From Flavisolibacter longurius (GTDB taxonomy: Bacteria > Bacteroidota > Bacteroidia > Chitinophagales > Chitinophagaceae), in the NCBI GenBank assembly GCA_014163555.1, contig JACJGO010000028.1, forward strand, positions 1 through 64,000: a stretch of DNA of 64,000 nt. The letters run 5' to 3'. The notes beneath the pieces were generated by a model. That model worked only from the letters and a program-made list of their open reading frames with translations, made no database searches and had not been told where the DNA came from. How positions within the stretch are numbered: position 1 is the first letter of the stretch; every line of letters starts with the position of its first letter. Position numbers and translations under genes: made by a program. Positions 43,166 through 50,504 of the stretch are shown here, piece by piece.

Positions 43166-44344
43166 ATGAAATGGACCAGATTGTTTAGAGGATTTTTTGA
43201 AAGCGAACGGATTGGCGGTATTATTCTTTTGTTTTGCACCATTGTCTCCCTGGCCATTGCCAACAGTATCTGGGGCGAAGGCTATACGCATTTCTGGCAC
43301 AGTTCCGCAGACCTTTCTTTTGCCGGGCTCGATCTCAACTTCACTGTTGAACAATGGATCAACGATGGGTTGATGACCATCTTTTTTTTACTCGTAGGGC
43401 TTGAAATTGAGCGGGAACTGTATGCCGGTGAACTTTCCTCGTTCTCCAATGCTATTCTGCCCGTAGGGGCAGCTGTTGGTGGGATGTTGGTTCCGGCGGC
43501 CATCCATTTTCTTTTTAATGGCGGTACGCCTATGCAACACGGTTTTGGGATTCCGATGGCCACCGACATTGCCTTTGCGCTTGGCATGCTGGCACTGGCT
43601 GGAAACCGGGTACCCTATTCGTTAAAAATCTTTCTGACGGCACTGGCTATTATCGACGACCTGGGAGCAATCCTGGTCATTGCCCTGTTTTACAGTTCTG
43701 GCATTCAGTGGCTTTACCTTGGCATTTCCGCGGGCATTCTTGCCGGTCTGTTCATCCTGAGCAAGTTTAAAGTATACCATCTTGCATTTTACCTGATTCC
43801 CGGTATAGTGCTTTGGTATTGTATGATGCAGTCGGGAATTCACCCTACCATAGCCGGTGTGTTGTTGGCGTTTACCATTCCCTTTTCCGGCGAAACGGCA
43901 TCAACGCCCTCTTATAAATTGCAGCATTTCCTGCACAAGCCGGTAGCGTTTTTTATTGTTCCGGTTTTTGCCCTGGCCAATACCGGAATTATCCTGGAGG
44001 AAGGCTGGCTCTCGCAAATGACAACAAATAACAGCCTGGGCATTATAGCAGGCCTGGTAGTGGGTAAACCGGTTGGTATTCTCCTTTTTTGCGGCCTGCT
44101 GATTCTAGTGTTTAATGTAAAACTGCCGCCAAATGTGCGATGGGGTCATCTTACAGGTGCAGCTATCCTGGCGGGGATTGGTTTTACCATGTCGATCTTT
44201 ATTTCGAACCTGGCCTTTACTGACCCGGACCTGGTAAGTTATTCAAAGGTGGCGGTTTTACTGGGATCCTTATTAGCCACCATCCTAGGTCTTCTCTTAC
44301 TATTTACGGCCACAAAACCAATCATACCTAGAGAAGCAAGATAA
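43166..44344 (+). CDS. nhaA: Na+/H+ antiporter NhaA
   Basis: This 392-residue integral membrane protein is an electrogenic sodium/proton antiporter. NhaA signatures are clear: NDGLMTIFFLLVGLEIERE (about 66-84), IPMATDIAFALGML (Asp134, region 3), and LALAIIDDLGAILVIALFYS with Asp164/Asp165 as the ion-binding pair. About twelve helices run to the C-terminus. It should aid Na+ and alkaline-pH homeostasis. It is a single gene closed by a palindromic terminator shared with the convergent CsbD gene. Confidence 0.96.
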   Translation: MKWTRLFRGFFESERIGGIILLFCTIVSLAIANSIWGEGYTHFWHSSADLSFAGLDLNFTVEQWINDGLMTIFFLLVGLEIERELYAGELSSFSNAILPVGAAVGGMLVPAAIHFLFNGGTPMQHGFGIPMATDIAFALGMLALAGNRVPYSLKIFLTALAIIDDLGAILVIALFYSSGIQWLYLGISAGILAGLFILSKFKVYHLAFYLIPGIVLWYCMMQSGIHPTIAGVLLAFTIPFSGETASTPSYKLQHFLHKPVAFFIVPVFALANTGIILEEGWLSQMTTNNSLGIIAGLVVGKPVGILLFCGLLILVFNVKLPPNVRWGHLTGAAILAGIGFTMSIFISNLAFTDPDLVSYSKVAVLLGSLLATILGLLLLFTATKPIIPREAR

Positions 44345-44350
44345 ATGTAA

Positions 44351-44384
44351 AAGAGCAGCCTGCAGGCTGCTCTTAGTTTTTTAC
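44351..44384. terminator. Palindromic terminator between nhaA and CsbD gene
   Basis: AAGAGCAGCC (44351-44360) pairs perfectly with GGCTGCTCTT (44365-44374) around TGCA, with TTTTTT shortly after on the plus strand. The palindrome could stop both convergent genes. Confidence 0.88.
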
Positions 44385-44409
44385 AAGCTGGCACGAAGCT
44401 GAATTCAAC

Positions 44410-44598
44410 CTATCCCAAACCTCTCAGCCACGTAATGAATTCATCCTTTGTTTTTCCCAGTTTGCTTTGCATCCGACCGAAAAACTCCTCGTCTTTTCCT
44501 TCTTCCCATTTCAGGTCGTCATCTGTCAGATCGCCATGCTCCTGCTTAACCCGTCCTTTTAATTGGTGCCACTTTCCTTTAATTTCCATGTGATCCAT
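44410..44598 (-). CDS. CsbD-family stress protein
   Basis: This 62-residue protein has the CsbD pattern [49 protein letters not shown], which is small, very hydrophilic and helical. CsbD proteins are general-stress proteins of unknown mechanism. The frame is open to 44652, but ATG 44598 (or the ATG at 44589) gives the family start; the upstream codons fall in the lipid kinase's C-terminal coding end. It lies directly downstream of the lipid kinase on the same strand. Confidence 0.88.
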   Translation of the reverse strand: MDHMEIKGKWHQLKGRVKQEHGDLTDDDLKWEEGKDEEFFGRMQSKLGKTKDEFITWLRGLG

Positions 44599-44638
44599 AA
44601 CAAACAATTTCCAGAATACCTGAAAAAGCCGTGCCAGC

Positions 44639-45526
44639 TCATCCGCTGGCATTAGGAACTAATACGGTCACAATGCCGGGTTTGATTCGAGCTTCCAGAA
44701 AATTTACCCGGCCCATGTATTCTCCATCGATCTGGAACGGAGCCTTCCGATGCGCCTGCAGCTTTACTTCCTTTGTCCGGATGACTTCAATTCGTTCGGG
44801 GTGAAACGACTTGCGGGCTGTAATGGCTTTGAAGATTTCCACCAGATGCAGCTTGCGAACAATAACGATTTCGAACTTCCCATCGGCTACGCTGCCTTCA
44901 GGATTGATAACGGCTCCGGTACCATATTTTTCGGCGTTGGCCAGTACCACCATGTATGCATATCGTTTGGTAATGCCTTCGTCAGTCTTAATCACCACCC
45001 GCATCTTCCGTTTGTTCCAAAGCATCTTCAGGAGAAATCGACCATAGCCCCAAAAACCACGGCTTTTTGATTTTTGAAACTGCTTGACGAGAAAAGCATT
45101 CAAGCCGATGTCACTGAGGTGAAAACAAAGCTCTTTGTTGTTGATCTCAATGGCATCCATTTTTTTCCCCTGGCCGTTCATGATCACCTCAATGGCTTCG
45201 TTGATGGTAGCCGGGATATTCAGTTCTTTGGCCAACCCATTGGCCGAACCGGCCGGAATGATTCCCAGCTTGATGGGCGAGTTTTTAATGATATCCGCCA
45301 CCAGCTTCACCGTGCCGTCTCCCCCAACCGCTGCTACGATATCGGGATGAAGCCTTTCCACATGATGCCGAACGGAAACCTCATCCTGCTTACCTGATTG
45401 TATAAAAAATTCCGATACCCAATCCGAGTCTTTGAAAAACTCACGGATGGCAACCTCCCAATCCGTTTTTTCCTTTCCTCCTGCGATGGGATTGACGACA
45501 AATAATATTTTCTGTGGCTTCTGCAT
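44639..45526 (-). CDS. Diacylglycerol/lipid kinase family protein (YegS/DagK-like)
   Basis: This 295-residue protein has the diacylglycerol-kinase catalytic fold: [14 protein letters not shown] (about 6-19), [15 protein letters not shown] (about 65-79), and [19 protein letters not shown], a lipid kinase signature. The C-terminal domain ([14 protein letters not shown]...[10 protein letters not shown]) resembles YegS/DgkB. Such enzymes phosphorylate diacylglycerol or related lipids, feeding phosphatidic acid. The frame is open to 45598, but ATG 45526 is the family start. It is divergent from an App1-type phosphatase over a 63-bp gap, with CsbD downstream. Confidence 0.9.
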   Translation of the reverse strand: MQKPQKILFVVNPIAGGKEKTDWEVAIREFFKDSDWVSEFFIQSGKQDEVSVRHHVERLHPDIVAAVGGDGTVKLVADIIKNSPIKLGIIPAGSANGLAKELNIPATINEAIEVIMNGQGKKMDAIEINNKELCFHLSDIGLNAFLVKQFQKSKSRGFWGYGRFLLKMLWNKRKMRVVIKTDEGITKRYAYMVVLANAEKYGTGAVINPEGSVADGKFEIVIVRKLHLVEIFKAITARKSFHPERIEVIRTKEVKLQAHRKAPFQIDGEYMGRVNFLEARIKPGIVTVLVPNASG

Positions 45527-45589
45527 GTTTCTTGTATGGCTTTTTATATGCAAACGACTGACCAAATGGTTTTGGCAAGAAAAACCGGC

Positions 45590-46648
45590 ATGAAACAATG
45601 GTTTTTAAACTTGTTCCGCCTTACGGATGAACCAACTGTGAAAGTCTATCATGGCTATGGCCATAACAATTGCCTGACGGTATTTGGTCATGTCTTCAAA
45701 CGCAGTCCGTTTCCACGTAAGCAGTACCGTCAGAGCTTTGTCCGGAACACGCTTGCCCTGCTTCGTCTTTTTATGGTAAAACCATTTGCCGGCGTAGAAG
45801 TGCAGGTAGAATGGAAAGGCAAAATCCATAAAACAAAAACCGGCCGTGATGGCTTTTTTCGTTTGGAGTGGGAAGACAGTGAGCCTTTCGACCGTGGCTG
45901 GGTGCCGGTGATGGTAAAAGCCTACCGCCATAATTATTTACTGGCCAAATCTGCCGGCCGGATCTTTATTCCGTACGAAACGCAGTACGTGTTTATTTCC
46001 GATATCGATGACACGTTTCTAATTTCGCATTCGGCCAACCTGCGCAAGCGGCTGCAGGTGTTGTTTACCCAAAATGCCCGGAGCCGCAAACCATTTGACG
46101 GCGTAGTGCGGCATTACCAGTTGCTAGCCCAATCGGGCACCACTCCCGATGCGCCTAACCCCTTCTTTTTTGTATCGAGCAGCGAGTGGAATTTATATGA
46201 ATACATCCTGGAGTTTACAGCGGTAAATAAAATTCCGCGGGGTGTTTTTTTGTTAAGCCAGCTCAAAGGCATTTCAGAACTACTGAAAACCGGTCAAAAC
46301 AATCATGGGACAAAATTTACCCGTATCGTTCGTATCCTGGAAGCCTTTCCCACTCATAGCGTGGTGCTGCTGGGCGATAGCTCGCAGCAGGATCCTTATA
46401 TCTACGAGGCCATCGTAAAGCATTTTCCGAAACAGATATTAGCTGTTTATATCCGTGATGTTTTTGAAAGAAGCCGCGAAAAGGTGAAAGATGTTTTGTA
46501 CAAGATTGAAGCAGCTGGTGTGCCCTGTCTTTTTTTTAAACACAGTGAAGAAGCCATTTTACACTCGGTAAAGATCGGCCTGATTGCTGCCGGCGACGCC
46601 GAAGAAAAACTGCAGGAGAAAGGCGCTCAATCTACCCGGGTGGCATAA
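45590..46648 (+). CDS. App1-type phosphatase (DUF2183)
   Basis: This 352-residue protein belongs to the DUF2183 family, whose yeast member App1 is a phosphatidate phosphatase. The catalytic DxDxT motif is DIDDT (138-142), preceded by IPYETQYVFIS, and the HAD-like second motif is VSSSEWNLYEYIL; VVLLGDSSQQDPYIYEAIVK gives the third. The N-terminal WFLNLFRLTDEPTVKVYHGYGH matches bacterial members. ATG 45536 leaves only 9 bp to the divergent kinase, so ATG 45590 is preferred. With the adjacent lipid kinase it could form an opposed phosphatidate/diacylglycerol pair (inference). Confidence 0.85.
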   Translation: MKQWFLNLFRLTDEPTVKVYHGYGHNNCLTVFGHVFKRSPFPRKQYRQSFVRNTLALLRLFMVKPFAGVEVQVEWKGKIHKTKTGRDGFFRLEWEDSEPFDRGWVPVMVKAYRHNYLLAKSAGRIFIPYETQYVFISDIDDTFLISHSANLRKRLQVLFTQNARSRKPFDGVVRHYQLLAQSGTTPDAPNPFFFVSSSEWNLYEYILEFTAVNKIPRGVFLLSQLKGISELLKTGQNNHGTKFTRIVRILEAFPTHSVVLLGDSSQQDPYIYEAIVKHFPKQILAVYIRDVFERSREKVKDVLYKIEAAGVPCLFFKHSEEAILHSVKIGLIAAGDAEEKLQEKGAQSTRVA

Positions 46649-46683
46649 AGTTTTTGGCACCCCCTTTATCGAAAAATAGTAGT

Positions 46684-47187
46684 ATGGAAAAGAACCTAGA
46701 TAATGAACAGGCCCTGGAAAAATTCAGATCGCTGGTAAAGGATGTAAATATTTGCATGTTCATCACTAACACCCGCGATGATGCACACACCCATACACGG
46801 CCCATGGCTACGGTGGATGTGGAAGATGACGGCACACTATGGTTTTATACCGATATCCGCTCCATTAAAGTGAACGAAGTGGAAGCGCAACATGACGTCC
46901 ATCTTGTGTATGCTCATCCCGGAAAAGATAGTTATCTGGATGTGTGGGGATCAGCCTCCGTGGTAACCGACAAGCAAAAGATCAAGGAAAAATGGACGCC
47001 GATGGTGAAGGTATATTTTTCCGAAGGTACGGATGATCCCAACCTGGCACTGCTGAAGGTAACTCCGCAGGACTGTTATTACTGGGATAACGAAACCGGA
47101 AAGATGGTTTACTTCCTGAAAGCAGCCGCTTCCATCGTTACCGGCAAACGGCTGGCAAAAGGTGCCGAAGGAAAGCTGGATGTGTAA
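46684..47187 (+). CDS. Pyridoxamine 5'-phosphate oxidase-like (general stress FMN-binding) protein
   Basis: This 167-residue protein has the split-barrel flavin/F420-binding fold: LVKDVNICMFITNTRDDAHTHTRPMATV, FYTDIRSIKVNEVEAQHDVHLVYAHPGKDSYLDVWGSASVV and KEKWTPMVKVYFSEGTDDPNLALLKV. The last segment is typical of the general stress protein 26 subgroup. Members bind FMN or other flavins; true pyridoxamine oxidation is unlikely. ATG 46684 is chosen over the in-frame ATG 46654. Its stop overlaps a hairpin shared with the convergent lldE-like gene. Confidence 0.88.
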   Translation: MEKNLDNEQALEKFRSLVKDVNICMFITNTRDDAHTHTRPMATVDVEDDGTLWFYTDIRSIKVNEVEAQHDVHLVYAHPGKDSYLDVWGSASVVTDKQKIKEKWTPMVKVYFSEGTDDPNLALLKVTPQDCYYWDNETGKMVYFLKAAASIVTGKRLAKGAEGKLDV

Positions 47188-47223
47188 TAATCAATAATCA
47201 GTAATGAATAATTATTGATTATT
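47186..47223. repeat. 13-bp hairpin joining convergent stop codons
   Basis: AATAATCAATAAT (47186-47198) pairs perfectly with ATTATTGATTATT (47211-47223) over a 12-nt loop. The left arm contains most of the stop of the PNPOx-like gene and the right arm includes the stop of the lldE-like gene. There is no G/C-rich stem, so it is not a standard terminator. Confidence 0.6.
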
Positions 47224-47940
47224 GACACCTGTTGCCAATACATCGGCAATGTGCATGGTTTGCAGGTTGTACTTTTTATTGTCGATATAACCTTGTAAAT
47301 GCATTAAGCAGGAAAGGTCGGTGGAGATCAGGTACTGTGCCCCGGTGGCCAGTGCGTTCTCCACTTTTTGTTCGGCCATAGCGATGGAAATGGGATCGAA
47401 TTTTACGGCAAAGGTTCCGCCGAATCCGCAACAGGTTTCCACGTCTTCCAGCTCAACCAGTTCCAGGCCCTTTACATTTTGCAACAGTTTACGGGGTTCA
47501 TTTTTAATCTTGCATTCCCGCAGTCCGGCGCAGGAATCATGATAGGTGGCTTTCCCTTCCAATTCTGCCCCAAATTTGGTTTGTCCCAGCTTATTGACGA
47601 GGAATTCACTGAACTCGAAAATGTTTTCCGAAACCGCTTTTGCTTCGTTCTGGTAAGCCGAATCTTCGAAGAGTTTGCCATAGTAATTCCGTACAAATCC
47701 TACGCAGCTTGCGCTGGGGGCAACAATGTATTCGGCACCATTAAAGTCCTTTACAAATTTGGTACAAACAGCCCTGGACTCATCCCAGAAACCAGCATTG
47801 AAGGCAGGTTGTCCACAACAGGTTTGGGCCGGATTATAATTAACCTGGCAACCGGCTTTTTCCAATACAGCCACCATATTAAACGCCGATTGGGGGTACA
47901 GTTGGTCAACAAAACAGGGAATAAAAAGCTGGATAGTCAT
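47212..47940 (-). CDS. lldE: (Fe-S)-binding CCG-domain protein (LldE/LutA-like)
   Basis: This 242-residue protein has two CCG domains: TCCGQPAFNAGF (about 40-51) and ETCCGFGGTFAVKF (about 172-185), with further cysteines in IPCFVDQLYP and HDSCAGLREC. These bind an iron-sulfur cluster in the small subunit (LldE/LutA) of the non-flavin lactate oxidation complex LldEFG/LutABC. The other subunits are not in the window, so it may work with remote partners. It is the last gene of a minus-strand run pdhA-TPR-ribH-lldE, separated from ribH by an 81-bp repeat-filled gap. Confidence 0.88.
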   Translation of the reverse strand: MTIQLFIPCFVDQLYPQSAFNMVAVLEKAGCQVNYNPAQTCCGQPAFNAGFWDESRAVCTKFVKDFNGAEYIVAPSASCVGFVRNYYGKLFEDSAYQNEAKAVSENIFEFSEFLVNKLGQTKFGAELEGKATYHDSCAGLRECKIKNEPRKLLQNVKGLELVELEDVETCCGFGGTFAVKFDPISIAMAEQKVENALATGAQYLISTDLSCLMHLQGYIDNKKYNLQTMHIADVLATGVNNQ

Positions 47941-48021
47941 TTGGTGAGTGGTGAATGGTGAGTGATCAGTAATCAGAAATGAATAATAACGAATTATTGA
48001 TAACTCATTACTGATTATTCA
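47941..48021. repeat. Composite simple-word repeat with hairpin potential
   Basis: The whole 81-bp gap between ribH and the lldE-like gene is word-like. Bases 47943-47964 are the same 22-nt GGTGAGTGGTGAATGG-type core found at 1289-1310, followed by AGTAATCAG/AATGAATAATAA words that fold imperfectly on the complementary ATTATTGATAACTC/ATTACTGATTATTC words to 48020. The second part resembles the 47186-47223 hairpin. Confidence 0.6.
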
Positions 48022-48522
48022 TCATCTGAATTTACCTTCTTTCAGTTGTTGGTTCAATGTCATCATCTTCAACGCGGTAATGGCGGCCTCCTCTCCTTTG
48101 TGACCATGTATGCCGCCGATACGCTCCTTCGCCTGCTCCGACGTGTTAACCGTGAGCACACCAAAGATGGTGGGCACTGGCAAGAGAAGATTCAATTCGG
48201 TGATGCCGTGGGTTACCGACTGGCACACATATTCAAAATGCGGCGTATCGCCCCGCACCACGCAACCCAGGGCGATAAAGGCTGTGGGAGCATTGTTGCT
48301 TGCCCAGCACTGCTGGATGGCAAAGGGCAGTTCAACTGCACCAGGAACTACGATTGTCTGACAGGAAACATTGTATTGATCCAAAACTTTTCTGCACCCG
48401 GCCTCAAGACTATCGACTATCTCGCTGTTCCATTCGGTTTTCACCAATACAACAAGGGCATCCTTTACGTTTCGGATGCCCTCAATTTGTTCAAAAAGTT
48501 TGCTGTTCGCAACATCTGCCAT
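48022..48522 (-). CDS. ribH: 6,7-dimethyl-8-ribityllumazine synthase
   Basis: This 166-residue protein is lumazine synthase, the penultimate enzyme of riboflavin synthesis: WNSEIVDSLEAG, VPGAVELPFAIQQ, FIALGCVVRGDTPHFEYVC with the catalytic histidine, VTHGITELNLLLPVPTIFGVLT, and GHKGEEAAITALKM. Its icosahedral or pentameric assembly is typical. No other rib genes are near, so it is dispersed from ribA/ribD/ribE, which is common in Bacteroidota. No FMN riboswitch was recognised. It lies between TPR and lldE genes on the minus strand. Confidence 0.95.
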   Translation of the reverse strand: MADVANSKLFEQIEGIRNVKDALVVLVKTEWNSEIVDSLEAGCRKVLDQYNVSCQTIVVPGAVELPFAIQQCWASNNAPTAFIALGCVVRGDTPHFEYVCQSVTHGITELNLLLPVPTIFGVLTVNTSEQAKERIGGIHGHKGEEAAITALKMMTLNQQLKEGKFR

Positions 48523-48548
48523 GCTTCTGAAAAAGTTTGCAGTTTAAA

Positions 48549-48597
48549 GTTTACAGTTCACAGTTGAGCCCTAAACGGCAAACTGTGAACTGTAAAC
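48549..48597. repeat. 17-bp perfect hairpin between ribH and the TPR gene
   Basis: GTTTACAGTTCACAGTT (48549-48565) pairs perfectly with AACTGTGAACTGTAAAC (48581-48597) around a 15-nt loop. It consists of the words TTACAGTT/TTCACAGTT in both orientations. No T-run follows directly, so a processing or mobile-repeat origin is as likely as termination. Confidence 0.75.
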
Positions 48598-48606
48598 GGA
48601 AAACGT

Positions 48607-49299
48607 TTATTCTACACTATAAACACCAGTTTGAGCGAGGTATTTATCAGCCTCGAAGCTCCACTGAGTTTGGCCGTATTCTGTTTTGATTTTCTTATAC
48701 AATTCAGTAGCCTGGGCTTTGTCGTTCAGCACTCTGTCGGCCAGGTAAGCTGCCATAAAGAGGGCTTCTGAGGCGGAAGCTTCGTCTTCCGGAAACGTGG
48801 TTGCTGCTTTTTTGTATTGCTCGATGGCTTCTTTGCCTTTGCCTTGCTCGGCATAGGCATCACCCAGCAACTTGTAGGCTCTTGCCTGGATCTGGGGCGC
48901 ATCGGTATCAAATTCTTTCAGGTGGCTGACAGCTTTGTCAAAGGCACCTTTTTTCAAATGAATGCTGCCGGCATAAAAACGGGCCAGCTCACCGGCCTTG
49001 GTCCCACCGTACTGGCTGATTATTTTTTCAAAACCAGGATACTGCGTATCGCCGTTCAGCGCTTTGTCCAGCGAATCCTGTGCATAATATTCCTGTGCAC
49101 GAAAGATTGCATCCGATGCTTTTTTCTCTTTTGGTCCCTCTACAAAGTTGTTGTACGCCAGGATACCGCCAACCACCAGAATCACTGCACCCAGCGCAAT
49201 GCTGATGACTTTCCCGAATCGGCCCCAAAAATCTTTTGCCCGTTCGATGACGGCTTCATTTTCGGTGGTGTGTGGACGTGGACTTTTTACTTCTGCCAT
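48607..49299 (-). CDS. TPR-domain membrane-anchored protein (YfgM-like)
   Basis: This 230-residue protein has a cytosolic N-terminus, one membrane helix (about 31-51, VISIALGAVILVVGGILAYNNF), and TPR-like repeats: DSLDKALNGD, AGELARFYAGSIHLKKGAFDKAVSHLKEF, QARAYKLLGDAYAEQGKGKEAIEQYKKAATTFP and ASEALFMAAYLADRVLNDKAQATELYKKIK. It resembles YfgM, which assists the Sec translocon and protein export. It follows pdhA by 28 bp on the same strand. That link is common in Bacteroidota but unexplained. Confidence 0.85.
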   Translation of the reverse strand: MAEVKSPRPHTTENEAVIERAKDFWGRFGKVISIALGAVILVVGGILAYNNFVEGPKEKKASDAIFRAQEYYAQDSLDKALNGDTQYPGFEKIISQYGGTKAGELARFYAGSIHLKKGAFDKAVSHLKEFDTDAPQIQARAYKLLGDAYAEQGKGKEAIEQYKKAATTFPEDEASASEALFMAAYLADRVLNDKAQATELYKKIKTEYGQTQWSFEADKYLAQTGVYSVE

Positions 49300-49327
49300 T
49301 TAAATTGTTGTTTTTAACGAGTAATTT

Positions 49328-50323
49328 TTAGTCGGTAATAAAAGGATAATTCTGGTCTACATAGATGTCTTTGTACACCTCTGAATCATCCGGCCATGGT
49401 GACTCTTCGGCAAATTTTACACTTTCGGCCACGGCGGCGTCCACTCTTTCGTTGATTGTCCTGATTTCGTCTTCGGTTGCCAGTTTATTGTCGTAAATCG
49501 TCGTCAGCAGGGCCTGAATCGGGTCTTTCTGCTTGTATTCTTCCACCTCTTCTTTGGTGCGGTATTTCTGCGGATCAGAAATAGAGTGGCCTTTATAACG
49601 GTAGGTTTTAATCTCAAGCAAGGTGGGACCATCCCCTTCCCTTGCCCGCTTCACAGCTCTGGAAACGCCTTCGTGAACCGCTTCCGTACTCATCCCGTCA
49701 ATGACATCGGCCGGCATTTCATAGGCATCGGCCAGCTTGTAAATGTCGATGATGTTGGACGTACGCTGCACCGATGTTCCCATTGCGTAATTGTTGTTCT
49801 CGCAAATAAAGATCACCGGCAGGCGCCAGGTCATGGCCATGTTAAAGATCTCGTGCAGCATTCCCTGGCGGGCAGCACCATCCCCAAAAAACGTGAGACA
49901 AACCGCATCGGTTCCCTTGTATTTTTCGGCAAAAGCCAGTCCGGCACCGGTACCAATCTGTGCGCCCACAATACCATGACCACCATAGAAATTCACGTCC
50001 TTTCCAAAAAAGTGCATGCTGCCTCCTTTACCCTTTGCACAGCCGGTAGCTTTGCCATACAATTCGGCCATACAGGAGTTCACGGATACGCCCTTGGCAA
50101 TGGCCAAGCCGTGGTCGCGGTAAGCGGTAATGAAAGAATCTTCGGGTTTGGTAGCGGTCATGCATCCGGCAGCCAGTGCTTCCTGCCCTACGTAGGCATG
50201 GAAAAAGCCGCGGATCTTGCCTTCCATTTTGTATTTCTCTTCAGCCATCAGTTCAAACTGGCGAATCAGCTGCATCAGCTCATACCAGTACAGGTAGGTC
50301 TCTTTGGTGTATTTTGTAGCCAA
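49328..50323 (-). CDS. pdhA: Pyruvate dehydrogenase E1 alpha subunit
   Basis: This 331-residue thiamine-diphosphate enzyme subunit has the cofactor motif GDGAARQGMLHEIFNMAMTWRLPVIFICENNNYAMGT (GDG...NN), the FHAYVGQEALAAG substrate region, and the SISDPQKYR phosphorylation-loop-like end. It decarboxylates pyruvate with E1 beta, which is not in the window. The start is TTG at 50323 (MATKYTKETYLYWYE); a further TTG at 50344 is less like family members and no ATG fits. It heads the minus-strand run with TPR, ribH and lldE. Confidence 0.93.
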   Translation of the reverse strand: MATKYTKETYLYWYELMQLIRQFELMAEEKYKMEGKIRGFFHAYVGQEALAAGCMTATKPEDSFITAYRDHGLAIAKGVSVNSCMAELYGKATGCAKGKGGSMHFFGKDVNFYGGHGIVGAQIGTGAGLAFAEKYKGTDAVCLTFFGDGAARQGMLHEIFNMAMTWRLPVIFICENNNYAMGTSVQRTSNIIDIYKLADAYEMPADVIDGMSTEAVHEGVSRAVKRAREGDGPTLLEIKTYRYKGHSISDPQKYRTKEEVEEYKQKDPIQALLTTIYDNKLATEDEIRTINERVDAAVAESVKFAEESPWPDDSEVYKDIYVDQNYPFITD

Positions 50324-50365
50324 GCTAAAAAATTTGAGTCGCAAAAATAAGGGAATCGGGATATA

Positions 50366-50401
50366 GTTTGGTGTATGGGGTTTAGAGTTTGGGGTTAAAG
50401 G
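50366..50401. repeat. Simple-word intergenic repeat (GTTTGGTGTATGGGGTTTAG type)
   Basis: This GT-rich stretch lies upstream of pdhA and is built of AGTTTGG (50365-50371 and 50386-50392), GGGGTTTA and GGGGTTAA words. It has no coding or hairpin potential and is similar in style to other word arrays here. Confidence 0.45.
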
Positions 50402-50504
50402 ATTGTCATAAATGAAGCCCCGAAAACTCCTTTTTTAGGAAAGCGTAGGCAAAACGTAGAAAAAAAGGGAAATCAAGGCGTTTCGTAGCCAGATTCTCCC
50501 CTTC

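Noticed and set aside
48523-48606. FMN riboswitch near ribH
   Set aside because: The gap is filled by the 17-bp word hairpin and shows none of the conserved RFN-element blocks.
49586-50350. 254-codon plus-strand frame
   Set aside because: Antisense shadow of pdhA, which carries all thiamine-diphosphate motifs.
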